From: Anomaloglossus baeobatrachus
Taxonomy: Eukaryota; Chordata; Amphibia; Anura; Aromobatidae
DNA: 64,000 nucleotides
Reading direction: 5' to 3'
Assembly: GCF_048569485.1 (NCBI RefSeq)
Contig: NC_134353.1
Span: 708,731,930 to 708,795,929 of the forward strand
Both the position numbers and the translations under genes were made by a program. Below, piece by piece: positions 1-12,965 of the stretch. Position 1 is the stretch's first letter. Each line of letters starts with the position of its first letter. The notes under the pieces were generated by a model. That model was not told the DNA's origin. It made no database searches and worked only from the letters and a program-made list of their open reading frames with translations.

Positions 1-129
1 ACTGTGAATCGACCCAGCATCGGAAACCATCACAAGCATATATTACGAGCGCATTGTGGCTGAATACAGGTGAGTGCACACACCTTTTATACACAATCCC
101 CTAAAGCAAATACTAAGCTCAGAAAAGCG

Positions 130-423
130 CCATTTCTTTCCCCTTCAATTGCACTCTAGGGGGACACATTCTACGGTAAGTAATTTAGTATTTTTACTTT
201 CCCCCCATGACAGCACCGCATGAGAGGTTTACAGAGAAAAACAATCACTCATGCATTGACCATGGACAGATCCAACCTACAGTGCTTATAGAAGGTTGAA
301 GGAGAGCACCAAGTTGCTGCCTTACATATCTGGGTGATTGAAACCTCCCCTTCTCTGCCCAGGAAGTTGCAACTGCTCAAGTGGAATGAGCCGTAATATC
401 TACCGGGTCATCCATATTTGATA
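130..423 (-). mobile_element. DIRS-like retrotransposon fragment (second DIRS family)
   Basis: Fossil, broken, end fragment only. On the minus strand, about 300-410 encodes a peptide like the end of a DIRS tyrosine recombinase (an AHST stretch, then TSWAE, then ICKAATW). The two full DIRS copies in this window have the equivalent AHSTRAVGASWAF and VCQAA stretches. At about 165-185 lies the motif acggtaagtaa, which is also found in the ends and internal complementary region of those copies. The surrounding sequence is clearly different, so this is another, probably older, DIRS family. A Tc1 element abuts it at 424. Confidence 0.6.
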
Positions 424-672
424 TACAGTGCCTACAAGTAGTATTCAACCCCCTGCAGATTTAGCAGGTTTGATAAGATGCAAATAAGTTAGAGCCTGCA
501 AACTTCAAACGAGCAGGATTTATTAACAGATGCATAAGTCTTACAAACCAACAAGTTATGTTGCTCAGTTAAATTTTCATAAATTTTCAACATAAAAGTG
601 TGGGTCAATTATTATTCAACCCCTAGGTTTAATATTTTGTGGAATAACCCTTGTTAGCAATTACAGCTAATA

Positions 673-845
673 AAGAGATCTTTGTTTACTTACCGTAAAT
701 TCTTTTTCTTATAGTTCCGTATTGGGAGACCCAGACCATGGGTGTTTAGCTTCTACCTCCGGTGGACACACAAAGTACTACACTTAAAAGTGTAGCTCCT
801 CCCCCTGAGCATATACACCCCCTGGTGAGCACACCCAGCCAGTTT
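673..845. repeat. DIRS copy 1 terminal inverted repeat (3' end of element)
   Basis: From about 718 this is the inverted partner of 6328-6467. Both contain an acacttttaagtgtag palindrome, the string caccccctggtgagc or its complement, and gggagacccagaccatgg. The outermost bases differ between the two ends, as is normal for DIRS. Confidence 0.9.
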
Positions 846-987
846 AGTGCAAAAGCTGAAGGAGAATAGCCACCCACAAGTAGAACAGAGCAAGAGCCGG
901 AACAACCGGAGACTCTGTCCATGACAACAGCCGGTGAGAACACGCGGAACAAGAAAATTGCCAACAGGCAACAGGGAGGGTGCTGGG

Positions 988-1082
988 TCTCCCAATACGG
1001 AACTATAAGAAAAAGAATTTACGGTAAGTAAACAAAATTCTCTTTTTCTTTATCGTTCCTTTGGGAGACCCAGACCATGGGA
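988..1082. repeat. DIRS copy 1 internal complementary region
   Basis: This block places the complement of the left end (to ...ggtaagtaaacaaa) directly next to the complement of the right end (ttctttatcgttcc...). That arrangement is the hallmark internal complementary region of DIRS elements, thought to template circularisation of the DNA copy before recombinase-driven insertion. Confidence 0.88.
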
Positions 1083-1179
1083 CGTTCCAAAGCAGTCCCT
1101 GGGTGGGAAATAAACCGAAAAAAGGCAAGAAGTAGGCAGAACCTAACTTCACAAATGGGCGACAGCCGCCTGAAGGATG

Positions 1180-2140
1180 CGTCTGCCTGGCAGCCTGACA
1201 GACTTGTTGAGCCGTAGCCTGGTGCCTGAAAGCCCAAGAGGCACCAACAGCTCTGGTCGAATGTGCCTTGATCCCCAGCGGGGGAGGCACCTGAGAACTC
1301 TGGTAGGCGTCCGAAATGGTCGATCTAATCCAACGGGCCAAGGTCGGCTTAGAAGCAGTGAGGCCCTTGCGCCGACCTGTGGTTAGCACAAAAAGAGAAG
1401 TGCACCGCCTAAGAGCAGCGGTGCGAGACACATAGATCTGGAGCGCACGCACCAGATCCAGAGTATGCAGCGCTTTTTCAAAGCGATGAACAGGAGCCGG
1501 ACAAAAGGAAGGTACGGTAATGTCCTGGTTAAGGTGGAAAGGAGAGACCACCTTAGGAAGAAAATCCGGAGTCGGACGGAGAACCACCTTGTCTTGATGA
1601 AAAACTAAAAAAGGTGACTCCGAAGAGAGCGCGGCCAAATCAGAGACTCTCCTGAGGGAAGTTATGGCCACCAGAAAAACCACTTTCTGTGAAAGACGAT
1701 GCAAAGAGACCTCCCTAAGAGGCTCAAAGGGGGGTTTCTGCAAAACCGTGAGAACTAAATTAAGGTCCCAGGGATCCAAGGGCCGCCGGTAAGGCGGAAT
1801 GATGTGAGACGCGCCTTGCATGAAGGTGCGGACCTGAGCCAGCCGAGCGAGACGCCGCTGGAACAGAACTGACAGAGCTGAGACTTGTCCCTTGAGAGAG
1901 CTGAGGGACAGTCCTAGCTGCAGACCGGACTGTAGAAAAGACAGAAGGGTCGGCAAGGAGAATGGCCAAGGAGGATGGTCAGTAGAGCGACACCAGGACA
2001 GGAAAATTTTCCAAGTCCTGTGATAGATCTTAGCGGAGGAAGACTTACGGGCCCGAGTCATAGTGGAGATGACTTCAGGAGGGATACCAGAAGCCATCAA
2101 GATCCAGGACTCAAGAGCCACGCCGTCAATTTGAGAGCCG
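1180..2140 (-). mobile_element. DIRS copy 1: tyrosine recombinase part
   Basis: Tyrosine recombinase domain that replaces the integrase used by LTR retrotransposons. Visible features are an N-terminal SAM-like helical region (TWKIFLSWC), the box I region with LRRVSDLAALS, and a late box with HSTRAVGASWAF. The frame overlaps the upstream RT/RNase H gene, as in known DIRS elements. Fossil part of copy 1. Confidence 0.85.
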
Positions 2141-3923
2141 CAGAATTCAGGCGGAAAAACGGACCTTGTGAGAGTAGGTCTGGACGGTCCGGGAGATGCC
2201 ACGGCATCTCTACGGACAGATGGAGCAGGTCTGGATACCAAGCTCGCCTGGGCCAGTCCGGTGCAATGAGGATGACTCGACAGCCCTCCATTCTGATCTT
2301 GCGCAGAACTCTGGGCAAGAGAGCTAGAGGGGGAAACACGTAGGACAGACGAAACTGGGACCAGTCTTGAACCAGTGCGTCCGCGGCGAATGCCTGAGGG
2401 TCGTGGGAGCGAGCCACGTAAACGGGAACCTTGTTGTTGTGACGGGATGCCATTAGGTCCACGTCCGGAGTGCCCCATTTGCGGCAGATTGACTGAAACA
2501 CTGCCGGGTGCAGGGACCACTCGCCACCATCCACGGTTTGACGGCTGAGATAATCTGCCTCCCAGTTTTCCACGCCTGGGATGTGGACTGCGGATATGGT
2601 GGACTTGGAGTCCTCCGCCCATTGAAGGATGCGTTGTACTTCCAACATCGCCAGGCGGCTGCGTGTCCCGCCCTGGTGATTGATGTAGGCAACCGCTGTC
2701 GCGTTGTCTGACTGGACTCGAATGTGCTTGCCCGCCAACAGGTGGTGAAAAGCTAGGAGAGCTAGAAGCACGGCTCTGGTTTCCAGCACATTGATTGAAA
2801 GGGCTGACTCGGATGGAGTCCAAGTGCCCTGCGCTCTGTGGTGGAGATATACCGCTCCCCAGCCGGATAGACTGGCATCCGTGGTGAGAATCACCCAGGA
2901 CGGGGCCAGGAAGGAGCGCCCCTGGGACAGGGAGAGGGGCCAAAGCCACCACTGAAGAGAGCTCCTGGTTTGTGGCGACAGAGCCACTAACCTGTGTAAG
3001 GAGGAAGGCCGCTTGTCCCAACAGCGGAGAATGTCCAGCTGCAGGGGGCGCAGATGGAACTGGGCAAAGGGAACAGCCTCCATGGACGCCACCATTTGAC
3101 CCAGCACCTGCATCAGACGCCTGAGGGTATAACGGCGGGGCCTCAGCAGAGAGCGCACCGCTAGCTGAAGGGACTGCTGTTTGACTAAGGGCTACTTCAC
3201 AGGTGCCGTCAAGGTCTCGAACTGCATCCCTAGGTACGTGAGACTCTGGGTCGGAGTCAGATTGGATTTGGGCAGATTGACCAGCCACCCGAATTGAGCT
3301 AGAGTGGAGAGAGTGAGCGAGACACTCCGCTGACAGTCTGCGCTAGATGAAGCCTTGACTAGAAGGTCGTCCAGGTAAGGAATCACTGCCAACCCCTGGA
3401 AGTGCAGAACTGCAATCACTGCTGCCATGACCTTGGTGAATACCCGAGGGACCGTGGCCAACCCGAAGGGGAGAGCCACGAATTGGAAGTGATCTTCTCC
3501 TACTGCAAAACGTAGCCAACGCTGGTGTGACACTGCAATTGGCACATGCAGATAGGCATCTCTGATGTCGATGGATGCCAGGAAATCCCCTTGGGACATA
3601 GAGGCAATGACCGATCGCAGAGACTCCATGCGAAAGCGCCGCACCTGAACATGCTTGTTGAGAAGCTTCAGATCCAGGATGGGCCGGAAGGTACCGTCCT
3701 TTTTGGGAACTAGGAAGAGATTTGAGTAGAAACCTCTGAACCGTTCCCGGGCGGGAACCGGTACAATTACTCCATTGGCCTGTAAGGCTGCCACGGCCTG
3801 TGAGAAGGCGGCGGCCTTGGAGCAGGGGGGAGTAATCTGTTTGGCGGACTGGAAGAGAATTCTATCCTGTAGCCGTGGGAGATGATATCTCTCACCCACT
3901 GATCGGAGACGTGTTGAAACCAA
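2097..3923 (-). mobile_element. DIRS copy 1: reverse transcriptase/RNase H part
   Basis: Reverse transcriptase fingers and palm (FLVPKKDGTFRPILDL, RDAYLHVPI, and YLDDLL carrying the YxDD active site) are followed by an RNase H domain (TTDAS, NVLETRAVLLAL, QSDNATAVAYI). The C-terminal APDWPRRAWYP motif is typical of DIRS and related retroelements. This copy is broken. Confidence 0.88.
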
Positions 3924-3983
3924 GCGTCGCCAAAGTGGGAGAGCCTGCCACCGACTAAGGACGTTGCTGGAGCGGGCAGATAG

Positions 3984-5423
3984 TCACGAGGAGGCTGCCT
4001 TAGTGGCAGCAGCTCCTGCGCTCTTCTGTGGACGCGCTTTTGTGCGCCAGTTGGATTTCTGGTCCTTGGCTGAGTTAGCGGACGAGGCCGAGGACTTAGA
4101 GGACGACCAGTTGGAGGAACGAAAGGAGCGAAACCTCGACTCATTCCTACCCTGGACAGGTTTCCTGGCTTTAGTTTGAGGCATGGAACTACTCTTCCCG
4201 CCAGTAGCTTCCTTAATAATTTCATCCAGCTGTTCTCCGAACAGCCGGGACCCAGCAAAAGGGAGCCCAGCAAGGTACTTCTTTGAAGAAGCATCTGCCT
4301 TCCACTCTCGAAGCCACAAGATTCTGCGGATAGCGAGGGAATTAGCCGAAGCCACCGCAGTGCGGTGAGAAACCTCCAGCATGGCAGACATGGCATAGGA
4401 TGAAAAGGCCGAAGCTTGGGAAGTTAAGGTATCCATTTCGGGCATAGATTCCCTGGTGAGGGAATGCATCTCCTCTAGAGAAGCAGAGATGGCCTTGAGA
4501 GCCCACACTGCTGCAAAAGTCGGAGAAAACGCGGCCCCCGCCGCTTCATACACGGATTTGGCCAGAAGGTCAATCTGGCGGTCAGTGGAATCCTTAAGGG
4601 AAGTGCCATCAGCCACCGACACAACGGTCCGGGCTGCGAGCCTAGACACCGGAGGGTCTACCTTTGGGGACTGAGCCCACTCCTTGACCACCTCAGATGG
4701 AAAGGGAAAACGGTCATCAGAACCACGCTTTGGGAAGCGCTTGTCAGGACAGGCCCTGGGCTTGGTCACAGCGGCCTGAAAACTGGAGTGGTTAAAGAAC
4801 ACACTCTTTGCTCTCTTAGGCAAGGTAAACTGGTGCTTTTCTGCCAGAGAGGGTTGCTCCTCTGATACTGGTGGATTGAGATCCAGTACAGAATTAATAG
4901 AAGCAATCAAGTCAATAAGATCTGAGTCACTTTCGGACAGATCAATGGGGCACATGGAGTTAGCCTCCGAGCCCCCTGTAAAGGCATCCTCCTCATCCAG
5001 CGAGTCAGCTCTGGAATCAGAGCCACGGGAGGAGAAGGGAGAGGGAACCCTGCGTCTCTTCTTAGGACGGGGTCTGGGCCCTGATGATGAATCCTCTGTG
5101 AGCTCCGGTCCTGAGAGAGCCCTAGCAGCAGAGGCACCCTGTGAGGGGGGCTGATGCATATTCAGCAAAATCCTGGACAGAAGTCCCATGGACTCAGCGA
5201 AAGACTGGGAGATAGACCTAGAAAAGGATTCTACCCAAGCCGGGGGTTCAGCCACAGGAGCAGGAGCAGCCTGAGAAACCACTGGGGGTGAGACTCCAGG
5301 CTGTGGCACCGCCAAGTTAGAGCAGGCATCACAATGTGGGAAGGTGCTCGGTTCAGGCAGCAGGAGCTTACATGCAGCGCATACAGCATAAAGCTTTGGG
5401 GCCTTGCTCCTCGTGTGAGACAT
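3984..5423 (-). mobile_element. DIRS copy 1: gag-like gene
   Basis: About 480 codons from an ATG at 5423 (MSHTRSKAPKLY). The start is supported because copy 2 begins with the same residues. Near the N-terminus is a CxxC...CDAC pattern, possibly a zinc ribbon. Acidic and Ser-rich stretches sit in the middle and a basic Ser/Arg/Lys-rich tail follows. The position, first after the 5' repeat, and the composition fit the DIRS gag-like ORF1 product. Open throughout in this copy. Confidence 0.8.
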
Positions 5424-6327
5424 GCTGCTGGAGTGGGGGCTCTGCCAGAGAATGAACCCCAGAGAGTATATACAGAGGTCCACAACCGGAGACCGGTTGT
5501 GGCTTACCAGACCGCTGGAGCGGTGTTGTGTGCCCTCCAGATCCCGAAGCCCGGACCCCCAAGCACAGCACCTCAGCAGAGATGCTGCAGACCAGCGCTG
5601 CAATGACTGATCGCAGAGAGAACGCTGAGAAAATGGCCGCCGGAGCGAAGAGAGGGGGCGGGACTTGCTTGAGGAGCGGGATCTGAAGGGCCATAGAGAC
5701 CTACAGGGAGGGGACACACACTGCAGTGGGGAGTGTCCCTCCCCTGTACAGAACGGCCGCCGGGAGGAGCCAAGCCTGTCCCTCTGCATGAGTGACATGC
5801 AAGGGCAGTGAAACAAAAACTAGGCCTCCGGCGAAGCCGGGGCCTAAATTTGAGCGGCGCGGCCGACGCGCAGGCACCATCGGCGCGGTTCTCAGGCGAC
5901 AGCTAGAGAACCCGCCGGAAATGTCAGTAAACACAATAAGCACACTCTCCCCCAACAATAAAGTACAGGGACCCCGAAATCTAAACGTCTCAGGTACTTA
6001 GCTGCTGAGACGCAGGGCCAAGTCCCTGGGGATGAGTGTTCCGGTCCAGCAGGGTCCTGAAGGGCTGCGGATGGAGACCGGTGTCCTGACAAGCATGGAG
6101 ACCGTTCTGGCTCCCACTTCAAGCCAGAGCCCAGGAAGGATGGTGAAGGAGCATGGCATGTAAAGGCTCCAGCCTACGAATCAACCTTACAACACCGCCG
6201 ACACAGTGGGGTGAGAAGGGACATGCCGGGGGTCCAGACGTGGACCCCACTCGTCAATCTCGTTCCAAAAGGAAAAAATCATATGAGAATTCATGTGTGG
6301 ATGTATGCCTCCTGAACACAAAGCGAT

Positions 6328-7488
<1,161 letters not shown>

Positions 7489-7810
7489 TTAATTAGTCAG
7501 AAAAGGCTGGAAAAAGAGATAATTAATCCAAACATGTGAAGCTCATTGTTCTTTGTGCCTCAAATACTTCTTAATACTTTAGGGGAACCAAACAGAATTC
7601 TGGTGGTTTGAGGGGTTGAATAATAAATGACCCTCTGAATAAACTTTTCACAATTTAAAAAAAAAAAAAAGAAATAACATTCTTTTTTGCTACAGTGCAT
7701 TTCACACTTCCAGGCTGATCTACAGTCCAAATGTCACAATGCCAAGTTAATGCCGAATGTGTAAACCTGCTAAATCTGCAGGGGGTTGAATACTACTTGT
7801 AGGCACTGTA

Positions 7811-8445
7811 TAACACACGTGTTTATACTCTACATTTTTTTTGTTTGGCATGAACCTTCCAATTTATAATCATGTCTAAATAAATTTAGATTTTTTTAAT
7901 GGATTGCTGGATACCCTCTCCTGTTCATTGCCTCATAAAGCGCACCAACCATTATGATTACCCTATATAAGCTAAAGCCAGTGCTATACTGGCACTATCA
8001 TGCTGATTCTATACATGCCTTTAGTTGTCAGATTGGATGTATAGGTTTTGAAACACAAGCAAGTAAGGTTACAGAAATGAGCAGCTTTTTGCTTGGCAGC
8101 AGCTGTGCAGCAGGTAATAGCTGGGGTGGGTATTCATAGTGATTTACGCCCCCTGCCTGTTGTTCCTTCCCCTATATTTTATTTATGCTAATTCCATTAT
8201 AGCGTTTTACTAATGGTTGTGACTATATCCCAGTGGCTAGAAGGACCTTTGGCATGACTGACTTGGTTAAGTGGTCGTGGTTATGTTTCCACCTATCCAC
8301 TATACTGAAGCAAAGGGGGCTTCGCTTCTCCCCTGTACCCCCCAGACCCCTGCTTCTATTATAATACACCCAAGGGGAACTGAAGGATGTCACTTATAGG
8401 TTAGAATTCCCCAGCACGCCCTGTCGTCAAGCATGCACCCCCTAG
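7811..8445. other. MITE remnants, no gene seen
   Basis: About 7936-8160 is a one-sided fragment of the foldback MITE family at 23686-24371. It shares agcgcaccaa, agtgctatactggcacta and gatgtataggttttgaaaca. The bases around 8290-8400 look like another repeat edge. No coding signal is visible. Confidence 0.6.
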
Positions 8446-8610
8446 CATGCCTTGCACATGTGCAGACCAGGCTGCAATGTTGCCAGTGTGCTCATTATCA
8501 GGGCACATCTCTAGGCGCGCCCTGCAAATGCACAGATCCAGATATGATGGTGCCAGCACACTCGGCATCAGGGTGCGCCTCTTCTAGTGTGCCCTGTACA
8601 TGCGCATCCC
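8446..8610. repeat. Diverged tandem repeat, ~70-bp unit
   Basis: Two units and part of a third start at about 8446, 8515 and 8588. Each begins like gygygccctgcacatgcgca, followed by a segment like atgntgccagcacactc and atcagggcgc. The units are well diverged, so the array is old. Confidence 0.6.
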
Positions 8611-8619
8611 CAGTCAACG

Positions 8620-9173
8620 CAGTGACTGCCGGACGCACAGATGATGACACCATCCTCCCTCATCAACCAGAGCACCCACTGGACGTGCTGCACTGCCTCC
8701 AGGAATTACCAGCACTAGCCCAGCACCTCTGCGGCAGTCACACAGGAAACGCCGGTTGCCCCTAGGACTGGGTAAAAAGATAATCTTTGCCACCTTCTTG
8801 TGTAGGTTCCCTACAAAAACAGGAAACCAACTGATGCAAATGGGAGGGGAGAGGGGTACTATCCTTTTATTCAGTCGGTTTCCTGTCACTGTGGGTCAGA
8901 TCCCTCTCTAATATGGTGCTGTTATACAGTAAAGGAAAAGCATTTTGACTGACAGGTCTTTCCCTATATTGGAGGCATGAAGAAAATAAGATGCCGGAGA
9001 CCTTGGACTTATCCTAGGCCCATTGTCTGTGGGTAATATTAAAAGAATGATTTCTCTGATACACCACAGGGCAAGACATATAGAGCTGCAAAAATAGAGC
9101 CAGTATCTGTTGATCGGGCAGCTCGAATCATCAGACTGGTTCCCTTTCAGTATTATTACCAATCATTTTACTA
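8620..9173. other. Intergenic or intronic sequence, no feature recognised
   Basis: No convincing exon, repeat end or RNA gene is visible. The open frames here are short and lack codon or domain signals. Confidence 0.5.
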
Positions 9174-10693
9174 AAGGGATTCAGTCAGCACAGAATGACT
9201 GTTCAAACTTAGTACAGGCATTCGGTGCATCATGGCGTGGCCAAACATTTAAGCACACCTTCCCCCTACTTGTTTTCCATCTATTTTCTCCCTTCTCTAG
9301 CGCTAATAAACCAAAACTGTCAATCAAAGAAGAGAGGTGGGTGGAGATAGAGGAAAAATAAGCCGATGGGAAGGTGAATATAAAGGTTTGGCCCCGCCAT
9401 GATGCACTTGGCTTTAACCCCTTCAGCCCCCGGGCACTTTCCGTTTTTGTCTCCCCTTCTTCCGAGAGCCGTAACTTTTTTATTTTTCCGTCAATCTTGC
9501 CATATGAGGGCTTGTTTTTTGCGGGACGAGTTGTACTTTTAAATGGAACCATACGTTTTACCATATAGTGTACTGGAAAACAGCAAAAAAAAGTCCAAGT
9601 GTGAAAAAAACTGCAAAAAAAGTGTGATCGCACAAAAGTTTTTGGGATATTTTATTCACCGTGTTCACTATATGGTAAAACTGATGTGTCATTGTGATGC
9701 CTGAGGTCGGTGCGCGTTTGTAGACACCAAACATGTATAGATTTACTTGTATCTAAAGGGTTAAAATAAAATCACAAGTTTGTCCAATAAAAGTGGCACA
9801 CGTTTTACGCCATTTTCTGAAACCCGTAGCGTTCTCATTTTTTGGGATCTATGGCTCAGTGACAGCATATTTTTTGCGTCTCGAGCTGACGTTTCTAATG
9901 GTACCATGTTTGCGCAGATGCTACTTTTTGATCGCCTGTTATTGAATTTTTTCGCAAAACTTGCGGCGACCAAAAAACGTAATTTTGGCGGTTGGAATTT
10001 TTTTGCCGCTACGCCGTTTACTGATCAGATTAATTGATTTTATATTTTGATAGATCGGGCATTTCTGAACGCGGCGATATATGTGTATATTTTTTTAACC
10101 CTTTAATTTTCAATGGGGCGAAAGGGGGGTGATTTGAACTTTTAGGTTTTTTGTTTTTTTTTATTTTTTTAAACTTTTTTTTTTTATTTTACTAGTCCCC
10201 CTAGGGGGCTATAGCGATCAGCAATCCGATCGCTCTGCCCTATCTGCAGATCTCAGCTACAGAGCTGAGAACTGCAGATACGGTGCTTTAATTTCAATGC
10301 CGGCTGTATTCCGGCATTGAGAGGAAGTGAGTCATGTTAGCTGCAGGCGTCATCACATGACCCTGTGCTACCATGGCAACCACCGAAAGTCACGTGATCG
10401 CGCACGTGACTTCCGGTGGGGGCGGCGGTAAGTAAAAATCATGACCGTGCGCATATACATCTCACTGCCAGACAGTGAGATGTAAGGGGTTAAATGTTCT
10501 GGGTGGAATGCGATTCCACTCGGAACATGCAAGCACACGTCAGTTGTTAAAAACAGCTGATATGTGCGCGGATCGCCGCATCCTGCCTGCGGCAGGGGGC
10601 GGGGCTTAACCTCACACGCTCCATGACGGATAGATCCGTCAAAGGTCGTGAAGGGGTTAACAGTCATTCTGTGCTGACAGAGTCCTATTAATT
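9174..10693. mobile_element. T2/Kolobok-like foldback MITE, split by a piggyBac-like MITE
   Basis: The left end (aaagggattcagtcagcacagaatgactg) is inverted against the right end (cagtcattctgtgctgacagagtcctattaa). A second inverted pair (gcatcatggcgtggccaaac) lies at about 9228 and 9402. Between the two halves, at TTAA, sits the 1.2-kb element 9418-10656. TTAA-type ends with an AAGGG start match the frog T2 MITE pattern; the superfamily call is inference. Confidence 0.65.
9418..10656. mobile_element. piggyBac-like nonautonomous element (copy 1)
   Basis: Flanked by TTAA at 9414-9417 and 10657-10660. The ends are inverted, ccccttcagcc and the complement of gtgaagggg. TTAA target and CCC ends are the piggyBac signature. 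No transposase is present. Related copies lie at 20385-21413 and, truncated, at 34175-34930; all share a region like ccttcttcgagagc and tttaccatatagtg. Confidence 0.75.
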
Positions 10694-10789
10694 CCTCCAT
10701 ATCTTCACTATAACCATTCAGAAGTGGTTGGGCGCATTTCTACTGAATGTAAGCAAAAGTATTGTACCTGGAGTTAGTGTGTGCAGAAT

Positions 10790-10794
<5 letters not shown>

Positions 10795-10829
<35 letters not shown>

Positions 10830-10852
10830 ATATATATATATATATATATATT
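10795..10852. repeat. (TA)n microsatellite
   Basis: Two runs of alternating TA separated by atctcatat. Confidence 0.95.
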
Positions 10853-10924
10853 TTATATTATAGGTCTAGTATAAATAATAGCTCATATGAAGTAATGTGA
10901 ATACAAGTATTAAAAACATAATAC

Positions 10925-11047
10925 CTGATGCGCAATGATTTGAAGGAGGGATCCCAGTATACTTTCCAGAGGGTTTGGAGAAGGAGCAGAATACCATACG
11001 AGTGGGCCGACACTGTCAGTAAGCTCTCTAAATAGCTGAAGGCACAA
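10925..11047 (-). CDS. Host gene A, exon 6 (candidate)
   Basis: A 123-bp exon of a protein-coding gene read on the minus strand. The acceptor is tgttctctccag just before 11047 and the donor is ATCAG|gtattatg after 10925. In the frame carried over from exon 5 it is open and gives 41 residues beginning LCLQLFRELTDSVGPLVW and ending LLQIIAHQ, an amphipathic helical pattern. It begins and ends in phase 0. No later exon is recognised to its left, so the gene probably continues outside the window or past the DIRS/Tc1 block. Another open frame exists in this interval but does not fit the phase chain. Confidence 0.72.
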
Positions 11048-11302
11048 CTGGAGAGAACACAATGATACAAGACAGAAAACAAATCTAAGAAAATTATGTT
11101 AAAAAACTGCATTAAATACAACAGTGCAATAAATAACATAACAAGCTGCACATAAAGCACACGTTGAATAGAATTTATAACCTGATGTTCAGTGTTTCAC
11201 AAAACTATACCGTATTTCATAGATAAAATGTATGTAATTTTTTTTAAAATATTTTGTGTTTTAATTACTCAGTATTTGCTTCCTCGTATATGTCCCCATT
11301 TA
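11048..11302. other. Intron sequence, nothing recognised
   Basis: AT-rich intron DNA between exon 6 and the Harbinger-like MITE. Confidence 0.5.
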
Positions 11303-11423
11303 CGCCCTGTGCACACGCTGCAGATTTTACAGTGGAATTGCCGTGGAGTTTGCTGAAATAATGCTGAAGAAAATGATTATAACCTTTCTGCAGTCATTCC
11401 CCAGCAAAACCTATGGGGATTAA

Positions 11424-11600
11424 AAAAAAGAGAATTTTGTTTACTTACCGTAAATTCTTTTTCTTATAGTTCCGTATTGGGAGACCCAGACCATGGGTGT
11501 ATAGCTTCTGCCTCCGGAGGACACACAAAGTACTACACTTAAAAGTGTAGCTCCTCCCTCTGAGCTTATACACCCCCTGGTGAGCAGACCCAGCCAGTTT
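11424..11600. repeat. DIRS copy 2 terminal inverted repeat (3' end of element)
   Basis: Matches 673-845 and is inverted relative to 17173-17311. Confidence 0.9.
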
Positions 11601-11734
11601 AGTGCAAAAGCTGAAGGAGAATAGCCACCCACAAGTAGAACAGAGCAAGAGCCGGAACAACCGGAGACTCTGTCCATGACAACAGCCGGTGAGAACACGC
11701 GGAACAAGAAAATTGCCAACAGGCAACAGGGAGG

Positions 11735-11836
11735 GTGCTGGGTCTCCCAATACGGAACTATAAGAAAAAGAATTTACGGTAAGTAAACAAAATTCTCTTT
11801 TTCTTTATCGTTCCTTTGGGAGACCCAGACCATGGG
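11735..11836. repeat. DIRS copy 2 internal complementary region
   Basis: Complements of both element ends lie back to back here, as at 988-1082 in copy 1. Confidence 0.88.
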
Positions 11837-11904
11837 ACGTTCCAAAGCAGTCCCTGGGTGGGAAAGAAACAGTCTAAACTAAGAAGTAGGCAGAACCTAA
11901 CTTC

Positions 11905-12965
11905 ACAAATGGGCAACGGCCGCCTGAAGGATGCGTCTGCCCAAGCTCGCATCTGCCGAAGCATGAGCATGCACTTGGTAGTGCTTCGAAAAGGTATGCA
12001 GGCTAGTCCAAGTGGCAGCCTGACAGACTTGTTGAGCCGTAGCCTGGTGCCTAAAAGCCCAAGAGGCACCGACAGCTCTGGTCGAATGTGCCTTGATCCC
12101 CGGCGGGGGAGGCACCTGAGTACTCTGGTAGGCGTCCGAAATGGTAGATCTAATCCAACGGGCTAAGGTCGGCTTAGAAGCCGAGAGGCCCTTGCGCCGA
12201 CCTGTGGTCAGCACAAAAAGAGAAGCGCACCGCCGAAGTGCAGCGGTGCGAGACACATAGATCCGGAGAGCACGCACCAGATCCAGAGTATGCAGCGCTT
12301 TTCAAAGCGATGAACAGGAGCCGGACAAAAGGAAGGTAGGGTAATGTCCTGGTTAAGGTGGAAAGGAGAGACCACCTTAGGAAGAAAGTCCGGAGTCGGA
12401 CGGAGAACCACCTTGTCTTGATGAAAAACCAAAAAAGGTGACTCCGAAGAGAGCGCAGCCAAATCAGAGACTCTCCTGAGGGAAGTTATGGCCACCAGAA
12501 AGGCCACTTTCTGTGAAAGACGATACAAGGAAACCTCCCTAAGAGGCTCAAAGGGGGGTTTCTGCAAAACCGCGAGAACCAAATTAAGGTCCCAGGGATC
12601 CAAGGGCTGCCGGTAGGGCGGAATGATGTGAGACGCGCCCTGCATGAAGGTGCGGACCTGAGCCAGCCGAGCGAGACGTCGCTGGAACAGGACTGACAGA
12701 GCTGAGACTTGTCCCTTGAGAGAGTTGAGGGACAGTCCTAGCTGCAGACCGGACTGTAGAAAAGACAGAAGGGTCGGCAAGGAGAAAGGCCAAGGAGGAT
12801 GGCCGGTAGAGCGACACCAGGACAGGAAAATTCTCCAAGTCCTGTGATAGATCTTAGCGGAGGAAGACTTACGGGTCCGAGTCATAGTGGAGATGACTTC
12901 AGGAGGAATACCAGAAGCCGTCAAAATCCAGGACTCAAGAGCCACGCCGTCAATTTGAGAGCCGC
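11905..12965 (-). mobile_element. DIRS copy 2: tyrosine recombinase part
   Basis: Tyrosine recombinase homologous to copy 1, with the same TWRIFLSWC, LRRVSDLAALS and HSTRAVGASWAF landmarks. Its frame overlaps the RT/RNase H gene. Broken fossil. Confidence 0.84.

Noticed and set aside
1177-2711. Plus-strand frames inside DIRS copy 1, and the matching ones in copy 2
   Set aside because: Shadows of the minus-strand recombinase and RT/RNase H genes, without their own domains.
8614-8889. Minus-strand frame as a possible exon 7 of host gene A
   Set aside because: Crosses the 70-bp tandem repeat and repeat-like sequence; no donor/acceptor pair in phase 0 with exon 6.
10858-11160. Minus-strand 100-codon frame through exon 6
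   Set aside because: It runs through both splice sites into intron sequence and uses another frame than the phase chain.
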